In this document: positions 22,868 through 31,072 of the stretch, one piece after another
Numbering within the stretch: position 1 is the stretch's first letter
Layout: each line of letters opens with the position of its first letter
Assembly (NCBI GenBank): GCA_050288085.1
Contig: JBNKDD010000014.1
Coordinates: forward strand, 1-42,120
Length of the DNA stretch: 42,120 nucleotides
Source: JBNKDD01 sp050288085
GTDB taxonomy: Bacteria; Chloroflexota; Anaerolineae; Aggregatilineales; UBA3940
Direction of reading: 5' to 3'
Position numbers and translations under genes: made by a program
Notes under the pieces: generated by a model
Told to the model about the DNA's origin: nothing
Databases searched by the model: none
What the model saw: only the letters and a program-made list of their open reading frames with translations

Positions 22868-24418
22868 TCACTCAAAGTCGGGAATGGAATCCAGCGCATC
22901 GAAAGCAGGCTGGGCTGAATCGAGCAGCTTGATGTATTCCTGCACAAAGGGTTGGTAGTAGGCTGTTACCTTCGGGTCGGGGTCAACCCGGTCGGTGGGC
23001 TGGACAAACTTCTCGGCGGTGGCGGCCAAGTCATCAAATACCCCGACTGCATATCCGGCCAGGATCGCCGAGCCTAAAACACCGGCTTCTTCACGGTTCA
23101 GATTGCGGTAGGGAATACCCAGAACGTCGGCTTTGATCTGGTTCCACAGGCGGCTGCGTGCGCCCCCGCCAATCACATGGGTTTCCTGAACTTCCAGGTC
23201 GGGCAGCAGACTCTTCACAATGCCGAGATAGTAAGCATATTCATAGGCCACCCCTTCCAGCATGGCTCGATACAGGTGGGCTTTCTTATGTGACCAGTTT
23301 AGACCCAGGTAGATGCCGCGAGTAGTCGATACGCTGGGACAGACTCGCCCACCCAGGTGCGGCAGGAATAGCAACCGGTCTGATCCAGGTGGAATCTCGG
23401 CAGCCAGCGCATCAAGATACTGGTAAATATTCTCTCCGGCGGCCTGTGCCTGATCCTGTTCGTATTTTGCTAACTCGTCGCGGAACCAGCGTAAATTGAG
23501 ACCGCCCCCATTGATGTAAGCCAGGGCATAGAACAGGCCCGGCACGGGTAAACTGGCTGTGAACAGGGTTTGATTCTTGACATCCGGCACGAATTGATCG
23601 AGGCAGACGGCAAATACTGAGGCTGTTCCTGCCACATCGAACACTGCACCGGGACGGGTCATGGCTGCACCAAGCATGCTGGCTGCCGTATCGCCACACC
23701 CGGCAGCAATCGGGGTCCCGGCTTTCAGACCGGTAGCCTCGGCAGCCTCTGGTGTGACCTCGCCGATCACATCCCAGGGATTGACAATCCGCGGGAATAT
23801 GTCTTTGTTTACCCCGTACAGGTCGATCAATTCATCCGACCATTCGCCTGCTGCCGTATCACTGAAGCAGGTGAAGTGGATATATGTCCGGTCAATGAAA
23901 GCCTGGTCGCCTTTCAGACCGGCCATCCGACCCGCCACATAACCACCCGGCATGAGGAATTTAGCGATCTTCCGGTAGACTTCCGGGCGTTCGTGCATCC
24001 ACCACAGAATCTTAGCTCCGTGTGAGAAGGTCGGTGCGCCGCCGGTCAGCTCGATGATCCGTTCGCCGTTTTCTTTCAGGAGGGGGATGTGAGTACCGCA
24101 GCGCGTATCGAGCCACGAATCGTATACGGTGGGTGCACCCCAATCCGCATCAACCGTGCTGATCCCGGCCATCTGGCTGTCGAAGGCAATCCCGGCGACG
24201 TCACCCGGATCGATGCCGCTTGTTTCCAGGCATTGCTTGATGGTTCGAATCGCCGATCCGTAGATCTCGTCGGGGTCTTGTTCAACCCAGCCGGGCCTGG
24301 GATAGTAGAGTTTTGACTCCTCGTAGGCGTCAGTAACCAGCTGACCCTCTTCGTCAAAGATGGCGGTTTTGGTTCCCATCGTTCCCAGGTCAACGCCGAT
24401 CAGATAAGTCTTGCCCAT
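22868..24418 (-). CDS. FGGY-family carbohydrate kinase (xylulokinase-like)
   Basis: This 516-residue kinase phosphorylates a sugar, polyol or sugar acid with ATP. It has the N-terminal phosphate-binding GVDLGTMGTK (Asp10), the substrate segment DSWLDTRC (100-107), the catalytic base Asp243 in GCGDTAAS, and the C-terminal ATP-site VIGGGARS. Length matches xylulokinase/gluconokinase relatives. It is the last gene of an eight-gene operon and is separated from the gene before it by 84 bases holding a strong hairpin. An AGGAG site precedes its ATG. FGGY members differ widely in substrate, so xylulose should not be assumed; a keto-sugar or keto-acid made by the upstream dehydrogenases is the likely substrate. 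Confidence 0.88.
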   Translation of the reverse strand: MGKTYLIGVDLGTMGTKTAIFDEEGQLVTDAYEESKLYYPRPGWVEQDPDEIYGSAIRTIKQCLETSGIDPGDVAGIAFDSQMAGISTVDADWGAPTVYDSWLDTRCGTHIPLLKENGERIIELTGGAPTFSHGAKILWWMHERPEVYRKIAKFLMPGGYVAGRMAGLKGDQAFIDRTYIHFTCFSDTAAGEWSDELIDLYGVNKDIFPRIVNPWDVIGEVTPEAAEATGLKAGTPIAAGCGDTAASMLGAAMTRPGAVFDVAGTASVFAVCLDQFVPDVKNQTLFTASLPVPGLFYALAYINGGGLNLRWFRDELAKYEQDQAQAAGENIYQYLDALAAEIPPGSDRLLFLPHLGGRVCPSVSTTRGIYLGLNWSHKKAHLYRAMLEGVAYEYAYYLGIVKSLLPDLEVQETHVIGGGARSRLWNQIKADVLGIPYRNLNREEAGVLGSAILAGYAVGVFDDLAATAEKFVQPTDRVDPDPKVTAYYQPFVQEYIKLLDSAQPAFDALDSIPDFE

Positions 24419-24440
24419 CGTGTCGCTCCTATCACGGAAA

Positions 24441-24472
24441 GGAAAGCAATGATAATTGCTATCACTGCTTCC
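24441..24472 (-). promoter_or_regulatory. Intercistronic hairpin upstream of the FGGY kinase
   Basis: On the minus strand GGAAGCAGTGATA pairs with TATCATTGC(T)TTCC around GCAAT, with one G-U pair and one bulged T, a stem of about 13 pairs. It is the only sizeable gap within the operon and could reduce kinase expression or mark mRNA processing. Confidence 0.55.
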
Positions 24473-24502
24473 CTTAGTGTAGTCTAAAAAAGGTTGGATT
24501 GA

Positions 24503-25492
24503 CTATGCGCCGGTACGCGGCTTGTAAACCAACTCTGGGCGCAGGTCGGCGACCACCTCACCCAGCTTGTTGAATGTCTCTTCGTCCAGGTCGATGTCCA
24601 GGACTTCGGCAATTACCTGTGTCCAGCCATGCAAGAAGTACAGCCAGCCATCCTCTACGGTCAGGCTGCGGCTTTTCTCCTGGGCTTTGGACTGGTGCCA
24701 GAAATCTAGTTCGCCCCGGTAGTTGATCTCCCAGGCTACACCGTTCATCGGGAACACACCCTCATCCGTGATCGGTGAGCCGGGCAGGTCTTTGCCCATA
24801 CCGGTCGCGTTGATCACCACGCTGCCTTCCGGTAGTTTCGCCATCAGGGTATCGTTGACCTTTGGATCGGCGTTTTGAACGTATTCAAATTCGATATCCG
24901 TACCGACCTTTTTGACCATCTCTTCGAGGGCTGTCAGTTTACCCGGTGACCGGTTGGTGATGATGATCTGCTCAGGGCGGTCGGCGGGGTCTTCTTTATT
25001 CATCAGGTGCAGGGATAATGCCTTGCCGGAACCACCCGCCCCGAAGCACAGCAGATGCCCGCCTGTCCGCCCGAAGTAACCATCACCCAGAATGGCGTCC
25101 AGGCTCAGCCCACCGGTGATCAGGTCTTTGGCATGTGCGCGCAGTTTGCTGCCGCGTTTTGATATGCACGATGTTTCACCGAGCAGTTCGGACGACGAGT
25201 GAAGCTCATCGAACATATCCCTGGTAGCTTTGAGCAGGTTGATCTTGTGGGTGGTAACCAGCCCGCCCAGCGACAGGGGATCGTATTTGAACTGGGCAAC
25301 GGTGGCCCGATAGGCTTCGGGATCGTCGTTGAGTTGGTGATCAATACCCTCGATCACCACGTCGGTTCGCCCCAGGACTTCCATCAAGCGTGGGAAAACC
25401 TTCATGATCGAGGATTTGCCAGTGGTCACCCCCACGAAGTAAAAGGTGGGGACTTGCTTTTCCACAATTGGGTAATCAGTTGGATTGGTCAT
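24503..25492 (-). CDS. Shikimate dehydrogenase-like NAD(P)-dependent oxidoreductase of unknown substrate
   Basis: The 329-residue protein has the AroE fold. The catalytic dyad is kept: Lys83 in TTHKINL and Asp123 in AHAKDLITGG. The nucleotide-binding GAGGSG is at 151-156 and the adenine-phosphate motif NRSPGKL at 180-186, suggesting NADP. However, the N-terminal SLSP serines that bind the shikimate carboxylate are replaced by GVTTGKSSIMKV, and the usual NxT loop reads GETSCI. It is also about 50 residues longer than AroE. Its place in a sugar-catabolic operon, five bases after the aldolase gene, argues for a sugar- or cyclitol-derived substrate, not aromatic biosynthesis. Confidence 0.82.
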   Translation of the reverse strand: MTNPTDYPIVEKQVPTFYFVGVTTGKSSIMKVFPRLMEVLGRTDVVIEGIDHQLNDDPEAYRATVAQFKYDPLSLGGLVTTHKINLLKATRDMFDELHSSSELLGETSCISKRGSKLRAHAKDLITGGLSLDAILGDGYFGRTGGHLLCFGAGGSGKALSLHLMNKEDPADRPEQIIITNRSPGKLTALEEMVKKVGTDIEFEYVQNADPKVNDTLMAKLPEGSVVINATGMGKDLPGSPITDEGVFPMNGVAWEINYRGELDFWHQSKAQEKSRSLTVEDGWLYFLHGWTQVIAEVLDIDLDEETFNKLGEVVADLRPELVYKPRTGA

Positions 25493-25497
25493 GATAA

Positions 25498-26142
25498 TTA
25501 CTTCCGGGCCTGCTCAATGGCTTTAACAAAATCTTTGGCCTGTTCGGTGATGTCGTCGAAGCGGCCAGCTTCAGCCCAGGCACGGGGGCATAACTGGCTG
25601 CCTGCCCCGACGGCTACTGCCCCAGCAGCGAACCAATCGACCAGATTATCGGCAGCAACTCCACCGGTCGGCATCATTGGAATATCCGGGAAGGGACCGC
25701 GCAGGGCTTTTATATAGGATGGGCCGCCCAGCGATCCGGGGAATATCTTGACTACATCCGACCCCAGCCGGTAAGCCTTGACGACCTCGGAAGGAGTCAG
25801 TGCCCCGATCATGACTCCCAGGCCGGTGGCGACCATCGCCTGGGCTAATTCGTCTTCGCAATGTGGGCTGACGATAAACTGAGCGCCCGCTGCTTTCGCC
25901 TCCTTGGCGTCTTCGGGGGTGGTCAGCGTGCCCATGCCGAGCAAAATCTCGTCGCCGTATTTGTTGTGCAGTTGGTTGACTACCTCTGGCGCGTTGGGGG
26001 TGGTGTAGGTAATTTCGATTCCCAGCACACCACCGGCAACCAGGGCATCAACCATTTTAAGTGTCAGGTTGGGTGAAGGGCCGCGCAGTACAGCCAGCAG
26101 CCCCAGTTCTCGCACCCGCGAGAGGGTTTGTTCCTTACTCAT
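25498..26142 (-). CDS. KDPG/KHG-type aldolase
   Basis: The 214-residue class I aldolase forms a Schiff base with a 2-keto-3-deoxy sugar acid phosphate or 4-hydroxy-2-oxoglutarate. The catalytic Glu43 (GIEITYTTP) and Schiff-base Lys132 (DVVKIFPGS) are in place, as are the phosphate-binding PTGGV and GAGS segments. Length is normal. It usually releases pyruvate and a three-carbon aldehyde. No dehydratase gene that would make its usual substrate is present in the operon, so the substrate may be unusual or the dehydratase may be elsewhere. Confidence 0.9.
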   Translation of the reverse strand: MSKEQTLSRVRELGLLAVLRGPSPNLTLKMVDALVAGGVLGIEITYTTPNAPEVVNQLHNKYGDEILLGMGTLTTPEDAKEAKAAGAQFIVSPHCEDELAQAMVATGLGVMIGALTPSEVVKAYRLGSDVVKIFPGSLGGPSYIKALRGPFPDIPMMPTGGVAADNLVDWFAAGAVAVGAGSQLCPRAWAEAGRFDDITEQAKDFVKAIEQARK

Positions 26143-26160
26143 TTTGTATCCTTAAATAAT

Positions 26161-27129
26161 CTAAGCCACACGGTGAGCCGGTTCCTCGCCGCGCAGTACA
26201 GCGAGGCAGTCCTGAAGCGCAAATCGTCCCATAGCGTTGGTTGCCCCATCGGTATGGGCACCCATGTGCGGCGTGACGATCACCTGCTCCAGGCTTAACA
26301 GCGGGTGATCGGAAGCGGGCGGTTCATCGATCAGCGCATCCAGCGCTGCCCCGCTCAGGTGATCGCTCTGAAGGGCCTCAAACAAAGCCGCCTCATCGAC
26401 CAGTTCCCCGCGTGAGGTGTTGAGCAAAAATGATCCGGGTTTCATCATGGCGAGAAAATTAGCATCGACCATCCCCCTCGTTTCAGGGAGAACCGGCAGG
26501 TGCAGTGAAAGGAAGTCTGCCTGACGGACAACCTCGTCACGCTCAACCAGTTGAACACCGATCTCTTGGGCAACTGATGTATTAGCAAAGGGATCATAGA
26601 CCAACAGCGAACACTCGAAACTTGCCAACCTCCGGGCGACTCGCTGTCCAATCGCTCCGAACCCCAACAGGCCGATCACCTTTCCTTCCAGGGACATCCC
26701 CCGGACTCGTGAGAAATCAGCGGATTTGGCGGCCCGAACTGCGGACGGAATCTGCCGGGCCAATGCCAGTATTAACCCGATGGTCAGTTCGGCGACCGAG
26801 TTTGAATTTGCGCCGGGGGTGTTGGTGACCACAATTCCCTTTTCGCGGGCAGCGTCCAGGTCAACGGCATCGACCCCTACCCCGTAACGAGCGATAACCT
26901 TCAACCGGTCGGAGGCCTCGATTACGTGGCGGTCGATGGCATCCAACCCGGCGATAAAGCCGTCAATGCCGGGGATCATTTCGGCCAGTTCGTCCGAGGT
27001 TAGAGACCTCCCGGCGGTGTTATAAATTACCTCGCCGACTAGTGATTCGAGTTCGGCGCGAAGCGAAGGTTCGTCTTTGCCGAATGATCTAGGGGTGACC
27101 AGGACTCGGCAGTCTTTCAAATCGGTCAT
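26161..27129 (-). CDS. D-isomer-specific 2-hydroxyacid dehydrogenase
   Basis: The 322-residue protein belongs to the phosphoglycerate dehydrogenase/glyoxylate reductase family. It has GFGAIG (156-161), an Asp at 179 after the second strand favouring NAD, and the catalytic triad Arg240 (NTSRGELVD), Glu269 (IDEPP) and His288 (TPHMGAH). No C-terminal ACT domain is present, so this is probably not the serine-biosynthetic SerA. The ATG overlaps the stop of the cupin gene (ATGA). In this operon it could reduce a 2-keto acid or oxidise a sugar acid such as a gluconate. Confidence 0.87.
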   Translation of the reverse strand: MTDLKDCRVLVTPRSFGKDEPSLRAELESLVGEVIYNTAGRSLTSDELAEMIPGIDGFIAGLDAIDRHVIEASDRLKVIARYGVGVDAVDLDAAREKGIVVTNTPGANSNSVAELTIGLILALARQIPSAVRAAKSADFSRVRGMSLEGKVIGLLGFGAIGQRVARRLASFECSLLVYDPFANTSVAQEIGVQLVERDEVVRQADFLSLHLPVLPETRGMVDANFLAMMKPGSFLLNTSRGELVDEAALFEALQSDHLSGAALDALIDEPPASDHPLLSLEQVIVTPHMGAHTDGATNAMGRFALQDCLAVLRGEEPAHRVA

Positions 27130-27719
27130 TTGCGTTCTTCCGGGGGCAGCCAGCGGGGATTATCAACGATCTCTGCCTTGCCATTACGCTCAACTACCAG
27201 CTTGCGGTAGCCCTGCTCCTCGATGGAGCCGTAATCGTGGCCCGCGTTACCGGGATAGACAAAGAAAGTCACCAGGTCTTCGGTCAGGCTGGTATTGACT
27301 GAGCGATGCGCCCAGCACGGGGGTACATAGAGCACCGATCCGGGTTTGAGCGGCTCGACTGACCAATCGCCTTCGGGGGTTTCCATCACCATGAAGCCTT
27401 CACCGCGCAGACAGTAGTAGATTTCAGCCGTCTCCAGCACGGTGTGGAAGTGCCCCTTCGTCATATTGTATTCATCACCGACTTTGCCAGGATGCACAAT
27501 CGACAGACCATGCAGCAGTTCGCCTTCGATCTCAGGGCGCTTTACTTCATAGACTTCGTACAGGATGGTATCTTCTTCGTCCAGCAAGTTCTGATAGGCA
27601 TCCTGGTCAAGGAACTGGCCTTTCATCCTGGAGAGCCTGCGCTCGATGTGATTGTCGTACTTGCTGAGAATGATCTCCTCAGCCTGAATGATGTCAAAGG
27701 TAAACGGTACGTCAGACAT
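27126..27719 (-). CDS. Cupin-type sugar-phosphate isomerase (archaeal-type glucose-6-phosphate isomerase family)
   Basis: The 197-residue protein matches the cupin phosphoglucose isomerases of archaea. The core GDEYNMTKGHFH is followed by AEIYYCLRGEGFMV and, later, YVPPCWAHRSVN. Metal ligands should be His90, His92, Glu99 and His138. Family members interconvert glucose- and fructose-6-phosphate. The position in a catabolic operon and the retained core suggest isomerisation of a related sugar or sugar phosphate. It lies 14 bases after the phosphotriesterase-like gene and overlaps the next gene by four bases. Confidence 0.87.
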   Translation of the reverse strand: MSDVPFTFDIIQAEEIILSKYDNHIERRLSRMKGQFLDQDAYQNLLDEEDTILYEVYEVKRPEIEGELLHGLSIVHPGKVGDEYNMTKGHFHTVLETAEIYYCLRGEGFMVMETPEGDWSVEPLKPGSVLYVPPCWAHRSVNTSLTEDLVTFFVYPGNAGHDYGSIEEQGYRKLVVERNGKAEIVDNPRWLPPEERK

Positions 27720-27733
27720 TCTCTTGACCTCTT

Positions 27734-28696
27734 TTAAGTAGATTCCGGTTGGGGTTGGAAAGCCAATCGATTGACAATGTTGCCCCCCACCAGTTTATTG
27801 ATAACGGCTTGTTCGAACCCCAGTGCTTCTAACCTGGGGATGATGTGTCTAAACATTCCGGTCAGGCCGGGGCCTTCACCCATTCTTGCCCACATACCGG
27901 CATCTGCCATGTCAGTGGCAATCGCAACCCGATCCGCCAACCCGGCTTCAACCATCTGGGCCAGGAGCGGCCATACATTCTCGTCCGGCTGATATTTGGG
28001 CCGGAAAAAGGTGTCATATTCCAGCAAGACGCCCTCCTGTGCCAGTGCGCGGTGCAGGCCAAAATCCACCCGTTTATCGACGTGACACAGAACGATCCGA
28101 TCTGGTGGAAGGCCAAACCCGGTCAGCGTCTCGATGATTCGTTCCGCATCAGCCCCTTTCTCGGTATGGATTTCAACGGCGGCCCCAGTTTCCAGGCAGG
28201 CGGCAGCGGTTGCTTCCATCAAGTTAATGGGTGATTTTTCAACGGTGTCTTCACAGGCAATCTTGATGAAACCCGCCCGCACCGGATGTTGGGTGTCACG
28301 GGTTTCTTCGAGGGCTTCAGTCAGTTCTCGCACAAACAGGGTCTTTGCTTCTTCAACCGGTGCATCAAACAGCCAGTAGCCATATGGATAGTACAGGCGG
28401 CGGTGATAGCCGGTGCAGGCCACGATGTAGACCTCGCTGGCCTGGGCAAGTTTGTGCAGCATGCGACCATCGCGCCCGCAGCCACCCGGCTGGCAGTCGA
28501 TGATGGCATCGCCGCCCGCCTCGGCATAATCACCTAATTCGGCAGCGATTCCATATTGATCGTCAAGCACCGGCGCACCGGGCGCTGCGCCGTCAACGGC
28601 ATTGATCCAGACGTGGTTGTGTGCATCTACGAATTTTACGGTTTCCGGATTGACCCGCCCGGTAACCGTAGTAAGTTTTAGCGCCGTTTCGGGCAT
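27734..28696 (-). CDS. Phosphotriesterase-family metal-dependent hydrolase, possible sugar lactonase
   Basis: With the ATG at 28696 the protein has 320 residues; a longer frame exists upstream, but it overlaps the dehydrogenase gene and lacks family similarity. The binuclear metal site is complete: His26 and His28 (DAHNHVW), Lys145 (GFIKIA, the carboxylated lysine), His177 (EIHTEKG), His205 (CHVDKR) and Asp262 (ATDMADAG). Related enzymes hydrolyse lactones and phosphoesters. Coming directly after two dehydrogenases that can make lactones or cyclic ketones, it is likely the ring-opening step. The natural phosphotriesterase activity of the family founder is not expected. Confidence 0.85.
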   Translation of the reverse strand: MPETALKLTTVTGRVNPETVKFVDAHNHVWINAVDGAAPGAPVLDDQYGIAAELGDYAEAGGDAIIDCQPGGCGRDGRMLHKLAQASEVYIVACTGYHRRLYYPYGYWLFDAPVEEAKTLFVRELTEALEETRDTQHPVRAGFIKIACEDTVEKSPINLMEATAAACLETGAAVEIHTEKGADAERIIETLTGFGLPPDRIVLCHVDKRVDFGLHRALAQEGVLLEYDTFFRPKYQPDENVWPLLAQMVEAGLADRVAIATDMADAGMWARMGEGPGLTGMFRHIIPRLEALGFEQAVINKLVGGNIVNRLAFQPQPEST

Positions 28697-28718
28697 AGTT
28701 TCTAAAAACCTCAACCAG

Positions 28719-29774
28719 CTATGGTTCCAGGACAACCTTGATTGCCGAACCATCCCCTGCGGCGACAAATGCCTGGTTGACTTCGCGGAGGGGGAACCGG
28801 GCACTAACCAGCTTAGATAGGTCGATCCGATCTGAACTGGCAATGGCGGCTGCACGCCAGCAATCATTAGTGCTGCATGCGGTCGTCCCGGTCACGACTA
28901 ATTCCTTATAGTGAACCAGGTTGGAATCGAAGGTAATGGTTGGGCGGTCTTTGGGCAATCCGCCGAACAAGTTGATCCGACCACCAATGGCTGCCAGCTT
29001 CAAGGCTTCTTCCTGCGCTTTGTGGGCCGGGGCTGCGATCAGGATCACGTCGGCCCCCTCCCCCCTGGATTCCTGGTCGATAACGGTGGACAGGTCTTCT
29101 TCGGCAGGGTTAACCGCCCGGTCTGCGCCGAGTTCGACCGCCTGGGCCAACCGCTCCGGGCTGAACTCGCTGACGATCACGCGGGCAGCACCCTGCATCT
29201 GGGCCAACAGCATGTGCATCAGGCCAATTGGCCCGGCTCCGATCACCAGCACGATATCGCCGGGTTGGATGTTAACGGCGTCCTGACCCCGCAGCACACA
29301 GGCAAAGGGTTCGATCAAAGCAGCAACTGCCGGATCGACGCTTTTGTCAATCGGGATCAGGTTGCCCTGGAGAATAGCCGCTGCCGGGATACGCATATAC
29401 TCGGCAAATGAGCCATCAAGTGTGATGCCGAAAGCATTGTAGTTGGCGCAGGCGTTGTTGTTCCCGGCGACACATTGGCGGCAGTGCCCGCAGCCCATGT
29501 TCGGAGAGACAAACACCCGCTGCCCGACCTCCAATCCTTTAACATTGGAGCCAACAACAGCGATATCCCCGACCACCTCATGGCCGGGAACCCGGATTGT
29601 GCCCGGTCCGTACTTGCGATGGCCGCCATGCAGGATACGCAGGTCAGTACCACAAATTCCGGTGCTGAGCACTTTCAGCAGGGCTTCATCCGGGCCGATC
29701 TCAGGAACTTCACGCTCCTCGACGCGGATATCGTTTGGGCCGTGATACACGGCTGCGATCATTTTTTCACTCAT
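28719..29774 (-). CDS. Zinc-dependent medium-chain dehydrogenase (polyol/threonine dehydrogenase-like)
   Basis: This 351-residue MDR enzyme oxidises a secondary alcohol with NAD(P). Catalytic zinc ligands Cys41 (GICGTD), His65-Glu66 (PGHEVVG) and Glu155 (EPFAC) are present, as is the structural zinc site Cys95, Cys98, Cys101 and Cys109, and the Rossmann motif GAGPIG near residue 180. It most resembles sorbitol, threonine and inosose dehydrogenases. It is the second gene of the operon, 27 bases after the Gfo/Idh gene. Confidence 0.9.
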   Translation of the reverse strand: MSEKMIAAVYHGPNDIRVEEREVPEIGPDEALLKVLSTGICGTDLRILHGGHRKYGPGTIRVPGHEVVGDIAVVGSNVKGLEVGQRVFVSPNMGCGHCRQCVAGNNNACANYNAFGITLDGSFAEYMRIPAAAILQGNLIPIDKSVDPAVAALIEPFACVLRGQDAVNIQPGDIVLVIGAGPIGLMHMLLAQMQGAARVIVSEFSPERLAQAVELGADRAVNPAEEDLSTVIDQESRGEGADVILIAAPAHKAQEEALKLAAIGGRINLFGGLPKDRPTITFDSNLVHYKELVVTGTTACSTNDCWRAAAIASSDRIDLSKLVSARFPLREVNQAFVAAGDGSAIKVVLEP

Positions 29775-29801
29775 GAACAGGTACTCCCTGGATCAAGGTA
29801 T

Positions 29802-30833
29802 CTACATGACTTCGTTTAACAGAACTGGACGCTCTTCCAGGAAGGATTTGGTTCCGGCCAGAACCCCGGCTACGGCCCAACGGCCATCGTCGCTGCTGAC
29901 TTTGGGCTGCTTGCCCGTTTGGATACACTCGGCAAAGTGTTCCATCTCGCGGATGTAGCCCCACTCAAAACGCTGGGGCCAGCGGCGGAAGATCGGGGTG
30001 ACCAGGCCGTGATCGCGGTCGGTGCAGACCACCACCGGCAGTCCTTGCATCTCGCCGATTTGCATAATGCCCTTCTCCCCGACGATCTCGACCCGTGCAT
30101 CATAACCATAATCGCAGGGGCAAATCCCGGAGATGCTGCCTAATCCGCCGTTCTCAAAGCGGATATTGACCAGCACATTATCGTAGAAGTTCTCGGTAAC
30201 GACGCCGCGAGCCTCGCCTTTGAAGTTGGCAACCTCGACATAGACGCGCTCCGGGTTTGCCCCCATCAACCAGCGGGTACAGTCCCAGTCGTGGCTGTTG
30301 ACTTCGGCCAGCATGCCGTTGGAGGTTTTCAGGTCGCGTGCCCAGGCAGGGGGCAGGCCAGGTCCATGTGTCAGGGATTTGACCATCATTGGTTGGCCGA
30401 TCTCACCGGCCTCAATCCGCTCGGCGGCGGCGACAAATTCTGGCTGAAAGCGGCGCATAAAGCCTAATTGCAGCAGAACGCCGTTGTTCTCGGCGGCGGC
30501 AATGATGGCATCGCATTCTTCCAGGTCGAGCGCCATCGGCTTTTCGAGCAGAATGTGTTTTCCTTCATTGGCAGCAGTAACGGCTAAATCCTTGTGGGTA
30601 AAGGTTGGGGTTGTGATCACCACCGCGTCGAAATCTGTACTTTCCAGTGCGTCTTCAAGTGAGGCAAAACGGGCATCTACCCCGAACATCTCGCCTGTTT
30701 CCTGTAAGGTTTCGCTGCTGGGATCGACAATGGCGGCTAATTCAGCAGAGGGTACGTGATTTGCCAGTGAGTTGGCATGAACTTTGGCTACACGTCCGGC
30801 TCCGACAAGGCACACCCGGATTGAAGCAGGCAT
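29802..30833 (-). CDS. Gfo/Idh/MocA-family sugar or inositol dehydrogenase
   Basis: The 343-residue protein has the N-terminal Rossmann fold (VGAGRVAKVHA), the catalytic lysine motif EKP (97-99), and the substrate region EVNSHDWDCTRWL with His181. The usual Asp four residues before that His is Glu177 here. Families of this type oxidise inositol, glucose or other sugars at a ring hydroxyl, giving a ketone or lactone. It is the first gene of the eight-gene operon, directly after a near-consensus promoter, so its reaction may be the entry step. Confidence 0.88.
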   Translation of the reverse strand: MPASIRVCLVGAGRVAKVHANSLANHVPSAELAAIVDPSSETLQETGEMFGVDARFASLEDALESTDFDAVVITTPTFTHKDLAVTAANEGKHILLEKPMALDLEECDAIIAAAENNGVLLQLGFMRRFQPEFVAAAERIEAGEIGQPMMVKSLTHGPGLPPAWARDLKTSNGMLAEVNSHDWDCTRWLMGANPERVYVEVANFKGEARGVVTENFYDNVLVNIRFENGGLGSISGICPCDYGYDARVEIVGEKGIMQIGEMQGLPVVVCTDRDHGLVTPIFRRWPQRFEWGYIREMEHFAECIQTGKQPKVSSDDGRWAVAGVLAGTKSFLEERPVLLNEVM

Positions 30834-30917
30834 TTAAAATCTCTCCTAATTGGCAGGTTGGATTGGCGTTGGAAAATGATTGGCTAAGTCGCGAATTTTC
30901 TGTAACCTGATATCCTG

Positions 30918-30934
30918 TCATTACAAGTTAATGA
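30918..30934. promoter_or_regulatory. Dyad operator candidate over the sugar-operon promoter
   Basis: TCATTA (30918-30923) and TAATGA (30929-30934) form a perfect 6-5-6 inverted repeat. It overlaps the -10 of the minus-strand promoter, the usual place for a repressor site. No regulator gene lies nearby in the window. Confidence 0.45.
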
Positions 30935-30959
30935 TAACAGAGCATTTTGATAGAGTCAA
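30931..30959 (-). promoter_or_regulatory. Promoter of the eight-gene sugar operon
   Basis: On the minus strand TTGACT (30954-30959) and TATCAT (30931-30936) each match five of six consensus bases, with an ideal 17-base spacer. About 90 bases of leader separate the likely start from the Gfo/Idh ATG. The rest of 30834-31072 shows no gene. Confidence 0.7.
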
Positions 30960-31072
30960 CCCTTGCTCTAGTGTGGATTTTGTGTCGGTGTTTTGCCTGA
31001 TTACCAGCGGTGCGGCTATGATCATCGGGCCTGGCGATCTTTACTGATAACACACTGCGAGAAGAAAAAAAC

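Noticed and set aside
27845..28234. Plus-strand frame of about 129 codons opposite the phosphotriesterase-like gene
   Set aside because: It is antisense to conserved metal-site codons and has no recognisable features.
27734..28867. Longer form of the phosphotriesterase-like protein starting at 28867
   Set aside because: The extra 57 codons overlap the dehydrogenase gene and show no family similarity; the ATG at 28696 gives the normal length.
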